In this document: piece by piece, positions 7,921 to 15,573 of the stretch
Numbering within the stretch: the stretch's first letter is position 1
Layout: each line of letters begins with the position of its first letter
Assembly (NCBI RefSeq): GCF_003605635.1
Contig: NZ_QMDW01000022.1
Coordinates: 1 to 40,883 of the forward strand
Length of the DNA stretch: 40,883 nt
Reading direction: 5' to 3'
Source: Halonotius pteroides
Lineage (GTDB): Archaea > Halobacteriota > Halobacteria > Halobacteriales > Haloferacaceae
Position numbers and translations under genes: made by a program
The notes under the pieces: model-generated
What the model was told of the DNA's origin: nothing
Database searches by the model: none
The model's input: only the letters and a program-made list of their open reading frames with translations

Positions 7921-8655
7921 ATGAGGGGTAACGACCAGCAGGCCTACGACCGCGGCACGTCACTGTTTTCGCCTGACGGTCGCATCTATCAGGTCGAGTA
8001 CGCCCGCGAAGCCGTCTCTCGCGGCGCACCGAGTGTCGGTATCCGGACAGCCGACGGTGTCGTGTTGGCTGCCCAGAGCCGCGCGGGCTCGTCGCTGATG
8101 GAATCAGAGAGCATCGAAAAGCTGCATAAGATCGACGGCCACGTTGGTGCGGCCTCCGCGGGCCACGTTGCCGACGCCCGCCAGCTGATCGACTTTGCCC
8201 GCCAGCAGGGGCAGGTCAGTCAGCTTCGGTACGGCGAGCCGATCGATATCGAAGCCCTGACAAAGGAGCTCACCGACCACATCCAGGAGAACACCCAGCG
8301 CGGCGGCACCCGTCCGTATGGGGCAGCCCTGCTTATCGGCGGGATCGACAACGGCGAGCCGCGACTGTTCGCGGCTGATCCCTCCGGAACACCCAACGAG
8401 TGGAAGGCGACGGTCATCGGCGGCTCCGGTGCGGACATCCAGGAGTTCCTCGAGGACGAATGGGATGAAGAGATCAGCCACGACGACGGTCTCGCGCTTG
8501 CGGTGCGCGCGCTTCGTGTCGCAACCGATGAACTCGGCCCGAATGAGGTCAGCATCTCGACCCTCTCCGCGGAGGAGGGGTACCGCGCACTAACTGTCGA
8601 GGAGATCGAAGACATCTTCGACGACGCTGACATCGATCTCGACGCCGACGAGTAA
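7921..8655 (+). CDS. 20S proteasome alpha subunit (PsmC/alpha2-like)
   Basis: This encodes 244 residues, standard for an archaeal alpha subunit. It forms the outer rings and gate of the 20S core, controlling substrate entry to the proteolytic beta rings. The N-terminal H0 region AYDRGTSLFSPDGRIYQVEYARE is the family signature and includes the YD-R gate residues. SAGHVADARQLIDFAR and RPYGAALLIGG follow. Haloarchaea often have two alpha subunits. The TSLFSPDGRIYQ and SRGAPSVG wording and the SLMESESIEKLHK segment look closer to the second type (PsmC/alpha2) than to PsmA, so no symbol is given. The acidic tail (residues 225-244) is typical. It stands alone, with a MOSC gene 86 bases downstream. 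Confidence 0.93.
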   Translation: MRGNDQQAYDRGTSLFSPDGRIYQVEYAREAVSRGAPSVGIRTADGVVLAAQSRAGSSLMESESIEKLHKIDGHVGAASAGHVADARQLIDFARQQGQVSQLRYGEPIDIEALTKELTDHIQENTQRGGTRPYGAALLIGGIDNGEPRLFAADPSGTPNEWKATVIGGSGADIQEFLEDEWDEEISHDDGLALAVRALRVATDELGPNEVSISTLSAEEGYRALTVEEIEDIFDDADIDLDADE

Positions 8656-8741
8656 GCCGGCTGACCGTACGGTCGACGCGACTGCCGGCGAATAGTCTGT
8701 GAAACCGACGGATTTTCTATTCGGCGTGCCGTGTCGCCGAC

Positions 8742-9593
8742 ATGCAACCTCCGGAGTCGGCAACGGTCGAACAGATATCGATATATCCGATCAAATCGCT
8801 TGACCACCGGTCAATCGACCGTGTCGAGATTGTCACCAACGGTGGCCTCGCTGGTGACCGCGAGTACGCACTGTTCGACAGCGACGGCGAGTACGTCAAC
8901 GGCAAACACGATCGGCAGGTGCATCCGATCCGTGCGACCTACGACGGCGAGACCGCCCGCCCAGCGGTGGTGACGTTGTCGACGCCGACGCAGGCCCAAC
9001 GCCGGTTCGAACTCGGTGCCATCGACAGCGACAACCCGACTGCGCTCACCGACTGGCTGCGTGAGTGGTTCGGCTACCCTGTCACGCTTGACCGCAACCG
9101 CGAGGGCGGCTTCCCCGACGACACGACCGCTTCGGGGCCGACGATCATCAGCAAAGCCACGGTCGAAACTGTCGCCGGCTGGTTCGATGGTGTCGATCCC
9201 GAAGGCATGCGTCGTCGCCTTCGCCCGAACATTGTGCTCGGCGGCGTCCCAGCATTTTGGGAGGATCGACTCTTCGCCGACCGCGAAAGCCGCGTTCGAT
9301 TCACGATCGGCGACGCCGAATTTCTCGGTGTCAACCCGTGTCAACGGTGTGTCGTTCCGAGCCGCGATCCGGATACCGGTGAGGAAATCGAGGGATTCAA
9401 CGAGCGGTTCATTGAACAGCGGCGAGCGACGATGCCCGACTGGAGCGGCGGCGACTGGTTCGATCACGAGTTCCGGCTGATGGTCAATACGGCGGTTCCC
9501 GAGGCGAGTTGGGGTGAGACAATCGCTGTCGGCGACGAACTGAAACTCGGTGAGACGGTGCCGACTGACGACACACCCGTGCCGGCCGAATAA
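8742..9593 (+). CDS. MOSC domain protein (mARC/YcbX-type molybdenum-cofactor sulfurtransfer fold)
   Basis: This encodes 283 residues. The N-terminal beta-barrel (MOSC_N) begins with ISIYPIKSL and GDREYALFD. The C-terminal MOSC domain holds the conserved NPCQRCVVPSRDPDTGE segment with C200 and C203. In the mARC/YcbX group a Cys in this segment coordinates the molybdenum cofactor, and the proteins reduce N-hydroxylated compounds with a ferredoxin or cytochrome partner. No ferredoxin domain is fused here, so an external electron donor would be needed. It is convergent with nadC (12 bases between stops). The assignment to MOSC is firm; the substrate is unknown. Confidence 0.9.
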   Translation: MQPPESATVEQISIYPIKSLDHRSIDRVEIVTNGGLAGDREYALFDSDGEYVNGKHDRQVHPIRATYDGETARPAVVTLSTPTQAQRRFELGAIDSDNPTALTDWLREWFGYPVTLDRNREGGFPDDTTASGPTIISKATVETVAGWFDGVDPEGMRRRLRPNIVLGGVPAFWEDRLFADRESRVRFTIGDAEFLGVNPCQRCVVPSRDPDTGEEIEGFNERFIEQRRATMPDWSGGDWFDHEFRLMVNTAVPEASWGETIAVGDELKLGETVPTDDTPVPAE

Positions 9594-9605
9594 GATAACC
9601 TTCGC

Positions 9606-10421
9606 TCAGCCGGTTCGGAACGAGAAATCGAGGCTCGGAGCCGAGTGGGTCAGCGACCCCATTGAGATGATATCGACACCGGTAGCGGCGTAGTCGGCAA
9701 CGTCGCCGAGGGCGATGCCGCCGCTGGCTTCGGTCAGCACGTCGGGCGCGTCGTCAGCGAGGGCAGCAACTACGGCTTCCGTCTCGGCTGGCGTCATGTT
9801 ATCCAACAAGACGATATCGGCACCCACCACGGCCGCTCGGTGGGCCTGCTCAGCTGACTCGGCTTCGACTTCGATCTTCGTCGCAAACGAGACGCGCTCG
9901 CGGAACCGCTCGACGGCGGTTTCGAGTCCCAGTTCGGCGATATGGTTCTCCTTGATCATCACCATATGCGAGAGGTCGAGTCGGTGGCTGTCGCCGCCGC
10001 CGGCGACGACCGCGCGTTTCTCGATCCCGCGTAGGCCGGGCGTCGTTTTTCGCGTGCCGGCGATCCGAACCTCGTTGGCGACTCCGCTCGCACGGTCGAC
10101 AGCCTCGCGTGTTTTCGTAGCGACGCCGGAGGCGTGGCCTGCGAGGTTGACCGCGACGCGTTCGGCCCGGAGCGTCGCTTGGGCCAACCCATTTGTCTGA
10201 AGCACGATATCGCCAGTGTCGATAGCGTCGCCGTCGGCGACCTCGCGGTCGGCATCGACGCCAAGATGGTCGAACACGGCTGCAGCCGCGTCGATCCCGG
10301 CCGCGACGCCCGATTCTTTGGCAACGAGTCGCCCACGCGTGTCGCCACCCACGTCATTGGTCACGTCGTGGTGGCCGATATCTTCTTGGAGCCACCGGTC
10401 GATCTGACTGGCCGTGAGCAT
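9606..10421 (-). CDS. nadC: Nicotinate-nucleotide pyrophosphorylase (quinolinate phosphoribosyltransferase)
   Basis: This encodes 271 residues. The enzyme converts quinolinate and PRPP to nicotinate mononucleotide, the third step of de novo NAD synthesis after NadB and NadA. Signatures are EDIGHHDVT at the N-terminus, RKTTPGLRG, the DSHRLDLSHMVMIKENH active-site block, and EVEAES, LLDNM and EASGGI of the alpha/beta barrel. It is the last gene of the nadA-nadB-nadC operon. Its ATG overlaps the nadB stop by one base (TGATG), indicating translational coupling. Confidence 0.97.
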   Translation of the reverse strand: MLTASQIDRWLQEDIGHHDVTNDVGGDTRGRLVAKESGVAAGIDAAAAVFDHLGVDADREVADGDAIDTGDIVLQTNGLAQATLRAERVAVNLAGHASGVATKTREAVDRASGVANEVRIAGTRKTTPGLRGIEKRAVVAGGGDSHRLDLSHMVMIKENHIAELGLETAVERFRERVSFATKIEVEAESAEQAHRAAVVGADIVLLDNMTPAETEAVVAALADDAPDVLTEASGGIALGDVADYAATGVDIISMGSLTHSAPSLDFSFRTG

Positions 10422-11965
10422 CAGTCCCCGTTTGTCGCTGCGGCTGTCGATCCGTTTTCGGCTGTCGCGCCGTCAACAAGATAGTGACAGCCGATGCTCT
10501 CGTTGTTGTCGGCGGCGGCGTTAGCGATCAGAATTGCGACGACCGTCGCATTCCGGAGCTCGTAGAGCCCCCGGGAGGTGCGGGTTCGCGTGTAGGCGTC
10601 GACCTCGCCTTTGAGCCGGCGCAAGATGCCGCGCGCGCTGTCGATGCCGCCGCTCGTCCGCCGAAGCCCGAGTTCCTCGCTGACGACACGGGTCAGCCGG
10701 TGGAACTTCTCGCCGGCAAAGCGGTCAGGCAGCGCGGGATCGCTGTTTTGGAGCCGCTGGTACTCGATCTCCTCGGGGGTGAACCCCGCAGCATCCTGGC
10801 CGGCGCGGAGCCCCCACACGAGGCCCTCCAGTAGGCTCGTCGACGCCAATCGATTCGCGCCGTGGACGCCGGTGTGAGCGCATTCGCCGACGGCATAGAG
10901 TCGGTCGAGGCTTGTTCGGCCGTGGTCGTCAACATCGACGCCGCCACAGAGAAAGTGCTCGCAGGGTGCAACTGGAATCCCATCGCCTGGATCGATCCCG
11001 TGATCGACGCATTTCTCGGCCAGATTCGGAAACGCCTCGTCGAACGGGTCGCCCAGCGGAGCAATATCGAGGGTCACGCCACCGGTTGCGTCGATCTCAT
11101 CCTGCACCGCACGGGCGACGACATCCCGTGGCGCGAGTTCGGCATCCGGGTGATACTCCGGCATGAATCGCTCGCCGGCGGCGTTACGCAGGATGCCGCC
11201 CTCGCCGCGAACCGCTTCGCTAAGGAGGAACGGCTCCTCGATGTCAGCCGCGGTCGGGTGGAACTGGACGTACTCCATGTCGTCGACGGCCGCGCCGGCG
11301 AGAAACGCCATCGCGATCCCGTCACCCGTCGAACCTGTCGGGTTGGTCGACTGCTCGAAGCAGTCGCCGATGCCGCCGGTGGCAAGAATCGTCGCGCCGG
11401 CGAAGACCGGTTCGCCGTCGGGTTCGGTATCGAGCAGCGCGCCATGGACACGGCCCTCATGCCGGAGGAGTTCGAGGGCGGTTGTCGACTCAACGATCTC
11501 GACGTTGTCGACCGCATCGAGATGCGAGAGAAACGGCCTGAGGACGTGTTGGCCGGTCGCGGCATCAACGTGGAGAATGCGGTCTTCGGAGTGGGCGGCC
11601 TCCTGGGCAAAGTCGTATTCGCCATCACGTGTGTCGAACTCGACGCCCAGCGTCTCGATGAGGACATCGTTGACGGCGGCGGCGGCATTTTCGACCAACA
11701 CATCGACGGCATCGGGGTCGGCCACATCCGCACTGGCCTCGATAATGTCGGCTTTGAGCGATTTGGGATCGCCGCGGGTGGTGGCGATCCCGCCCTGTGC
11801 CCAGTCGGAGGAGGCGTCTTCGGGCTCGCTGGCCTTTGTGACGAGCAACACATCCTCGTCGTTACGCGCTGCGGCGAGGGCGGCCGCACAGCCGGCGATC
11901 CCGGAGCCAACAACGAGCACATCAGCGGTGCGTGGGGTGTCTGTTGGGTGTGTGTTCGGTGTCAT
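10421..11965 (-). CDS. nadB: L-aspartate oxidase
   Basis: This encodes 514 residues. The flavoprotein oxidises L-aspartate to iminoaspartate, which NadA condenses with dihydroxyacetone phosphate. It has the FAD-binding VVGSGIAGCAAA loop near residue 17, the SSDWAQGGIA segment, the HVDAATGQHV and QFHPTA blocks of the succinate-dehydrogenase/NadB family, and GANRLASTSLLEGLVWG near the FAD site. The frame stays open upstream into nadA, but ATG 11965 gives the expected N-terminus and lies one base after the nadA stop, so the upstream codons are rejected. With NadA and NadC next to it, confusion with fumarate reductase or SdhA is unlikely. Confidence 0.97.
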   Translation of the reverse strand: MTPNTHPTDTPRTADVLVVGSGIAGCAAALAAARNDEDVLLVTKASEPEDASSDWAQGGIATTRGDPKSLKADIIEASADVADPDAVDVLVENAAAAVNDVLIETLGVEFDTRDGEYDFAQEAAHSEDRILHVDAATGQHVLRPFLSHLDAVDNVEIVESTTALELLRHEGRVHGALLDTEPDGEPVFAGATILATGGIGDCFEQSTNPTGSTGDGIAMAFLAGAAVDDMEYVQFHPTAADIEEPFLLSEAVRGEGGILRNAAGERFMPEYHPDAELAPRDVVARAVQDEIDATGGVTLDIAPLGDPFDEAFPNLAEKCVDHGIDPGDGIPVAPCEHFLCGGVDVDDHGRTSLDRLYAVGECAHTGVHGANRLASTSLLEGLVWGLRAGQDAAGFTPEEIEYQRLQNSDPALPDRFAGEKFHRLTRVVSEELGLRRTSGGIDSARGILRRLKGEVDAYTRTRTSRGLYELRNATVVAILIANAAADNNESIGCHYLVDGATAENGSTAAATNGD

Positions 11966-11966
11966 C

Positions 11967-13100
11967 TTAGAGCTCCAACATGCGGTCGAGGGCGACGCCA
12001 GCGAGTTCCTTCTCCTCGGGAGCGACCTCAACAACGTTGTGTTCGCGACCCGCCGCTAACTCCTCGAGCACCCACGTCAGGTAGTTGGGGTCGATCTGGC
12101 GCATCGCGTCGCAGTCCATACAGGCGTCGCCGCAGAGCGGCACCACGTTCACATCGTCGTGCCAGCGGTCGAGATGTTTGGCGAGGTGGATCTCCGTGCC
12201 GATCGCCCATGTCTCACCGGCGTTGGCCTCTTCGACGACCTCGGTGATTGTCGCCGTAGAGCCGACCACGTCGGCGGCTTCAACGACCTCGCGGCGACAT
12301 TCGGGGTGGACGACGACGTTGGCCTCAGGATGTCGCTCGCGCACGTCGGCGATGTGGTCGGCGGTGAACCGCTCGTGAACCTGGCAGTAGCCGTCCCAGA
12401 GGACGATCTCGGCGTCTTCGAGCTCGTCGGCATCCTTCGATTCTGGATCCCATGGGTTCCACTCGGCGATCGAATCCTCCATCCCGAGGCGGTGGGCGGT
12501 GTTCTCGCCAAGGTGTTTGTCCGGCAGGAAGAGTACCTTGTCGCCGCGTTCGAAGGCCCACTCGAAGGCCTTGTGGGCGTTCGATGAGGTACAGACGAGG
12601 CCGCCCTGTTCGGCGCAAAACGCCTTCAGATCAGCATAGGAGTTCATGTACGTGATCGGGATGATCTCGCTGTCGGGGTCGGCGTTGGTGATCTGCTCCC
12701 AGGCGGCATCGACCTGGAGAGCTTCGGCCATGCCGGCCATCGGACAGGAGGCCTCCATACAGGGGAGGATGACGCTTTGCTCGTCGTCGGTGATGATGTC
12801 GGCGGATTCGGCCATGAACGTCACGCCGCCGAAGATCACGTACTCGGCGTCGGCCTCGGCGGCATGTTTGCTCAGCGCATAGGAGTCGCCGATGAAGTCG
12901 GCGTGTTCGACAATCTCGCGTCGCTGATAGTTGTGGCCGAGAATGACCACGTCGTCGCCCAGCGCATCGAGTGCGGCCTCGATCCGTGGTTCGCGCTCGG
13001 CCTCGGTCAGATCGCGGTGACTCGCCGGTAGCTGTTCGAGATTATCGTACTTAAAAAGGCTCAGCTCGGTGTCGAACGTCGCTGTTTCCATGTTGGCCAT
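11967..13100 (-). CDS. nadA: Quinolinate synthase A (4Fe-4S)
   Basis: This encodes 377 residues. It condenses iminoaspartate with dihydroxyacetone phosphate to quinolinate using a 4Fe-4S cluster. Conserved features are LGHNYQ near residue 54, GVTFMAES at about 92, C119 in the EASCPMAG segment, HPEC with C268, and the C-terminal C323-x3-C327-x2-C330 set, the usual cluster ligands and neighbours. A second Met at residue 4 is an alternative start. It is the first gene of nadA-nadB-nadC. A perfect inverted repeat lies 37-65 bases before its ATG and is a likely operator. Confidence 0.97.
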   Translation of the reverse strand: MANMETATFDTELSLFKYDNLEQLPASHRDLTEAEREPRIEAALDALGDDVVILGHNYQRREIVEHADFIGDSYALSKHAAEADAEYVIFGGVTFMAESADIITDDEQSVILPCMEASCPMAGMAEALQVDAAWEQITNADPDSEIIPITYMNSYADLKAFCAEQGGLVCTSSNAHKAFEWAFERGDKVLFLPDKHLGENTAHRLGMEDSIAEWNPWDPESKDADELEDAEIVLWDGYCQVHERFTADHIADVRERHPEANVVVHPECRREVVEAADVVGSTATITEVVEEANAGETWAIGTEIHLAKHLDRWHDDVNVVPLCGDACMDCDAMRQIDPNYLTWVLEELAAGREHNVVEVAPEEKELAGVALDRMLEL

Positions 13101-13136
13101 AAGGTCGGATCCGTTGGGTATCTCTACAATGGTACC

Positions 13137-13165
13137 CGTATTGAAGAAGTTTTCTGTTCAATACG
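13137..13165. promoter_or_regulatory. Candidate operator: 9-bp inverted repeat before nadA
   Basis: CGTATTGAA (13137-13145) and TTCAATACG (13157-13165) form a perfect inverted repeat with an 11-base spacer, about two helical turns between arm centres. It lies 37-65 bases upstream of the nadA ATG, where the BRE/TATA region should be, so a dimeric regulator binding there could block initiation. A regulator is not encoded next door, and I cannot name it. Confidence 0.6.
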
Positions 13166-13333
13166 CATCTCCGGGTATAGATGTTCGTACGACACCGTTG
13201 ACGACGATCTCACGTCCACGAAGGCGGTGATCGTTTTATTGTCATTCGGCACGCTGTCACATGGGGCGGCCGAAGCGCAACTGTTTTGATACCAACCCGG
13301 CTACAATCGGATGCATTCAGGCGAATGCAACCT

Positions 13334-13408
13334 GCTCTGGTGGTGTAGTCCGGCCAATCATATCACCCTCTCACGGTGATGACCAGGGTTCAAATCCCTG
13401 CCGGAGCA
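13334..13408 (+). tRNA. tRNA-Glu (anticodon CTC)
   Basis: The acceptor stem GCTCTGG (13334-13340) pairs with CCGGAGC (13401-13407) with one G-T wobble; the discriminator is A at 13408. The anticodon stem is TCACC/GGTGA with loop CTCTCAC, so anticodon CTC reads GAG. The T loop is TTCAAAT. No intron and no encoded CCA. Five T residues follow at 13410-13414, a likely terminator. A TATA-like GTTTTATT run at about 13233 would give a precursor with a leader of about 70 bases; a closer weak box near 13283 is also possible. Confidence 0.96.
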
Positions 13409-13409
13409 C

Positions 13410-13414
13410 TTTTT
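13410..13414 (+). terminator. Oligo-T terminator after tRNA-Glu
   Basis: Five consecutive T residues begin two bases after the tRNA discriminator. Short T runs of this kind commonly end stable-RNA transcripts in haloarchaea. Assignment is by position only. Confidence 0.45.
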
Positions 13415-13497
13415 CAACGAGCGTTGACAGAACAAACAGGCGTTGCTATGGCTGTCTAACGGATTACGTAGTCGCAACCGGGGAGCCGGCACGGGGG

Positions 13498-14328
13498 TTA
13501 TCGATCGGCCGTCGCCGCCGCTGGCTCTGTTTTCTCATCTGTTCGCGGCAGATACTCCCCCAGAGCGTCGATAAACGCCGCATCGTCGCCGATTTCTTCC
13601 CGGTCGAAATCGCGGCTTGGGAGCCACCGACAGGCGCGTTCGATCTTGATTTCCTCGTCGGTGAGACGGTAGCTCCCGAGATCGTCCCACGGTATAATTG
13701 AGCTGTCGACACGCAACCCCTCGTCGGTGACAGCGAGTTCGTGGCCGTCGTTGTCGAACAGAAAGAACAGCGAGGAGAGTCCGGTCAGCGAGGTGAACAG
13801 GGTTGAGCTCCCGTCGAAACCATCGAACGTCAGAATCGGTACCGCAACAGCGGCGACGACGATGAGGCCGATTCCGCCGACAGCAGCAAGAACAACCGGT
13901 TGGCTGATTCCGTCATCGTCGCCATCACCGATCGTAACGACCGCGTGTTCGGTGGCTCGCGCCCGGAGTCGACGGTTCCGAATCCCGGCCGCCGCGAGCA
14001 GGACAGCGATCCCGGGAACGAGAGCGAACAGCCCGGCGATCGTCACCACGGCTTCCGCCTCGATGTCGGCAATGATCATGTAGGGGATGTACGCCAGCGG
14101 CGGGAGGGTCAGCGCGGCGGCCGCCGGCAGCGACGCCACCCGATCCAGGAGGTCGCCGACGGTGGTGGCCGCAAGCGCGGTCGCCCCCGCGATAGCGAGG
14201 CCGGCGGCGAGAATCGTGCCGAACGAGGCCGACGTGACAGCGACCCAGCCGGTAACCGCGAGTGTTGGCAGCAGCAGCGTTGCGACGTAGACGCCGAGGA
14301 GGGCTTCGATGAGGCGGCGACCGTCCAT
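13498..14328 (-). CDS. Membrane protein with a PH-like C-terminal domain, unknown function
   Basis: This encodes 276 residues. Hydrophobic segments lie near residues 9-31, 36-56, 68-88, 93-115, 145-166 and possibly 178-190. The C-terminal 85 residues are soluble and carry the pattern ELAVTDEGLRVDSSIIPWDDL, which is typical of bacterial PH-like (YdbT/DUF304-style) domains where a beta-strand describes 'default' surface residues. This is a fold impression. The tail is Thr/Ala-rich. No family name is recognised. It lies between tRNA-Glu and the divergently transcribed HTH gene at 14463. Confidence 0.75.
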   Translation of the reverse strand: MDGRRLIEALLGVYVATLLLPTLAVTGWVAVTSASFGTILAAGLAIAGATALAATTVGDLLDRVASLPAAAALTLPPLAYIPYMIIADIEAEAVVTIAGLFALVPGIAVLLAAAGIRNRRLRARATEHAVVTIGDGDDDGISQPVVLAAVGGIGLIVVAAVAVPILTFDGFDGSSTLFTSLTGLSSLFFLFDNDGHELAVTDEGLRVDSSIIPWDDLGSYRLTDEEIKIERACRWLPSRDFDREEIGDDAAFIDALGEYLPRTDEKTEPAAATADR

Positions 14329-14430
14329 ATCCGCAAGTGACAGTATCGAGACGCATATACTGTATGATCACCCTGTCGCTGTGAGCCGCAGTCGACCAGC
14401 GGTTTTCTCGTATATCTGAGAGCAATCCTA

Positions 14431-14437
14431 AAATATA
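14431..14437 (+). promoter_or_regulatory. TATA-like box of the HTH/TumE-like pair
   Basis: AAATATA ends 26 bases before the ATG at 14463, the spacing expected for a leaderless haloarchaeal transcript. It is the only strong box in the 134-base gap between the divergent genes. Confidence 0.55.
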
Positions 14438-14462
14438 AGAGAGCAAGCAGCGTATTTGACGT

Positions 14463-15029
14463 ATGAGCGAGACTGGCCTTCCCGCGTGGGACGAGGATCT
14501 GACCGCGAGAGAGCGGGTGCGGGAGATCGCTACCACGCTCACCGAACCCCGGTCGGTCGAGCGGGTTCGGGAGCAGGCCGGTGTGTCTGCGTGGCAGACG
14601 GCCAAAGACGAGTTGGAGATGCTGACCGAGTTCGGGCAACTGCAGGCTATCGAGGGCGACGACGGCCACACGAAGTATGCGCCGAACTATCAACAACGGT
14701 ATTTCGAGGAGCTTGCCGCGCTGATCAACGACCACACGCGGTCGGAGCTCCGCGAGGAGATCGCCACGATCCAAGACCGGATCGACGACTGGAAAACAAC
14801 GTTCGGCGTCAACGATCAACACGAACTCGAAGCGTCGCTGGCAGCCGATCAGAGTGCCGAAGCGATCCGCGAGCGAAACCGCGTGCTCCGCCGCTGGGAG
14901 CGGGCGGCCGACAACCAACGGCTGCTCCGGCAGGCCCTCCAGCTGTACGACGACGCGCGGTCGGTACATCCTACCCAACTTGGCGACACCACTCACCCCG
15001 GCGACGGGTCGGTGTCGGTCTCGGAGTAG
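14463..15029 (+). CDS. Winged-helix HTH protein (DUF7342-like), first gene of a pair
   Basis: This encodes 188 residues. Residues about 15-70 form a winged helix: ERVREIATTL, then the SVERVREQAGVSAWQTAKDEL helix-turn-helix, and a wing ending GHTKYAPNY. Residues about 75-165 are a long charged helix, likely a coiled coil for dimerisation. The tail is flexible. It matches a haloarchaeal HTH family I recall as DUF7342. The second gene starts 3 bases after its stop, so the two are co-transcribed and likely co-translated. A small DNA-binding protein before a second small protein is a common toxin-antitoxin layout, in which the first protein neutralises the second and represses the operon; that role is inferred. 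Confidence 0.8.
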   Translation: MSETGLPAWDEDLTARERVREIATTLTEPRSVERVREQAGVSAWQTAKDELEMLTEFGQLQAIEGDDGHTKYAPNYQQRYFEELAALINDHTRSELREEIATIQDRIDDWKTTFGVNDQHELEASLAADQSAEAIRERNRVLRRWERAADNQRLLRQALQLYDDARSVHPTQLGDTTHPGDGSVSVSE

Positions 15030-15032
15030 CCG

Positions 15033-15539
15033 ATGCTGTTTCTCGCCAACCGCGCAAATCTCGACAGCCGACGGCTGTTGACGCGGATTCATAACCGCCT
15101 ACAGACACAGGTCGACAGCGAAACGACCCCCATCAAGCAGGTGTGGTATCACACCGCCGCCGGCAACAAAATCGGCGTCCGGGCGACGGTCGATCCGGCA
15201 CGGTTTCTGGATCGGGAGTATCCCTGCAGCGAGGCCGAACTACAGGTTTCATTTGACTTCCCCCGCGATCTCGACTACGACTGCTACCGGATTCAGTGGG
15301 TCGAACGCGAGCGAGACCTCATGGTTGGCTGGCATCAAGATGAGACCCACATGGATCTCGGCCTGTGTCATTTTCAACTCGATCATGACGACGCGACTGC
15401 CCAGCGCGTCACGGCGACGTATCTCGATTCCCACCCGCTGAACGTGTTCGATACCCGGATCGATGACCTCATCGCAGTGCTCGACGCGCTCGAATGGATC
15501 GAGGGAACACCGACCGTTGACGACGACGCGCTGGAGTGA
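15033..15539 (+). CDS. TumE-like putative toxin or effector, second gene of a pair
   Basis: This encodes 168 acidic residues with no membrane segment. The central part contains a YRIQWVERERDLMVGWHQD stretch, then THMDLGLCHFQLDH and later DSHPLNVFDTRIDDLIAVL. The cluster H101, D103, H106, H113 and H134 could form a catalytic or metal site. The order (a Y-x-W strand, an aspartate/histidine strand, HP, then a C-terminal helix) recalls TumE-type toxins (DUF6516), but similarity is at the level of pattern only. The N-terminal MLFLANRANLD helix-rich segment differs from that family. It follows the HTH gene by 3 bases and is convergent with cysS (34 bases between stops). Function is unproven. Confidence 0.65.
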   Translation: MLFLANRANLDSRRLLTRIHNRLQTQVDSETTPIKQVWYHTAAGNKIGVRATVDPARFLDREYPCSEAELQVSFDFPRDLDYDCYRIQWVERERDLMVGWHQDETHMDLGLCHFQLDHDDATAQRVTATYLDSHPLNVFDTRIDDLIAVLDALEWIEGTPTVDDDALE

Positions 15540-15573
15540 ACAGATCGGAGAAACCGAGCCCGCAGCGACGGGC

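Noticed and set aside
10862-12247. Long plus-strand reading frame opposite nadB
   Set aside because: It is antisense to a firmly identified gene and arises from the third-position G/C bias; its residues show no family pattern.
13261-13701. Plus-strand frame with a TATA-like box exactly 27 bases upstream
   Set aside because: It runs straight through tRNA-Glu and then antisense to the membrane protein gene; the box more likely serves the tRNA precursor.
15033-15539. Firm TumE toxin call
   Set aside because: Only pattern-level likeness and a different N-terminal segment; kept as TumE-like.
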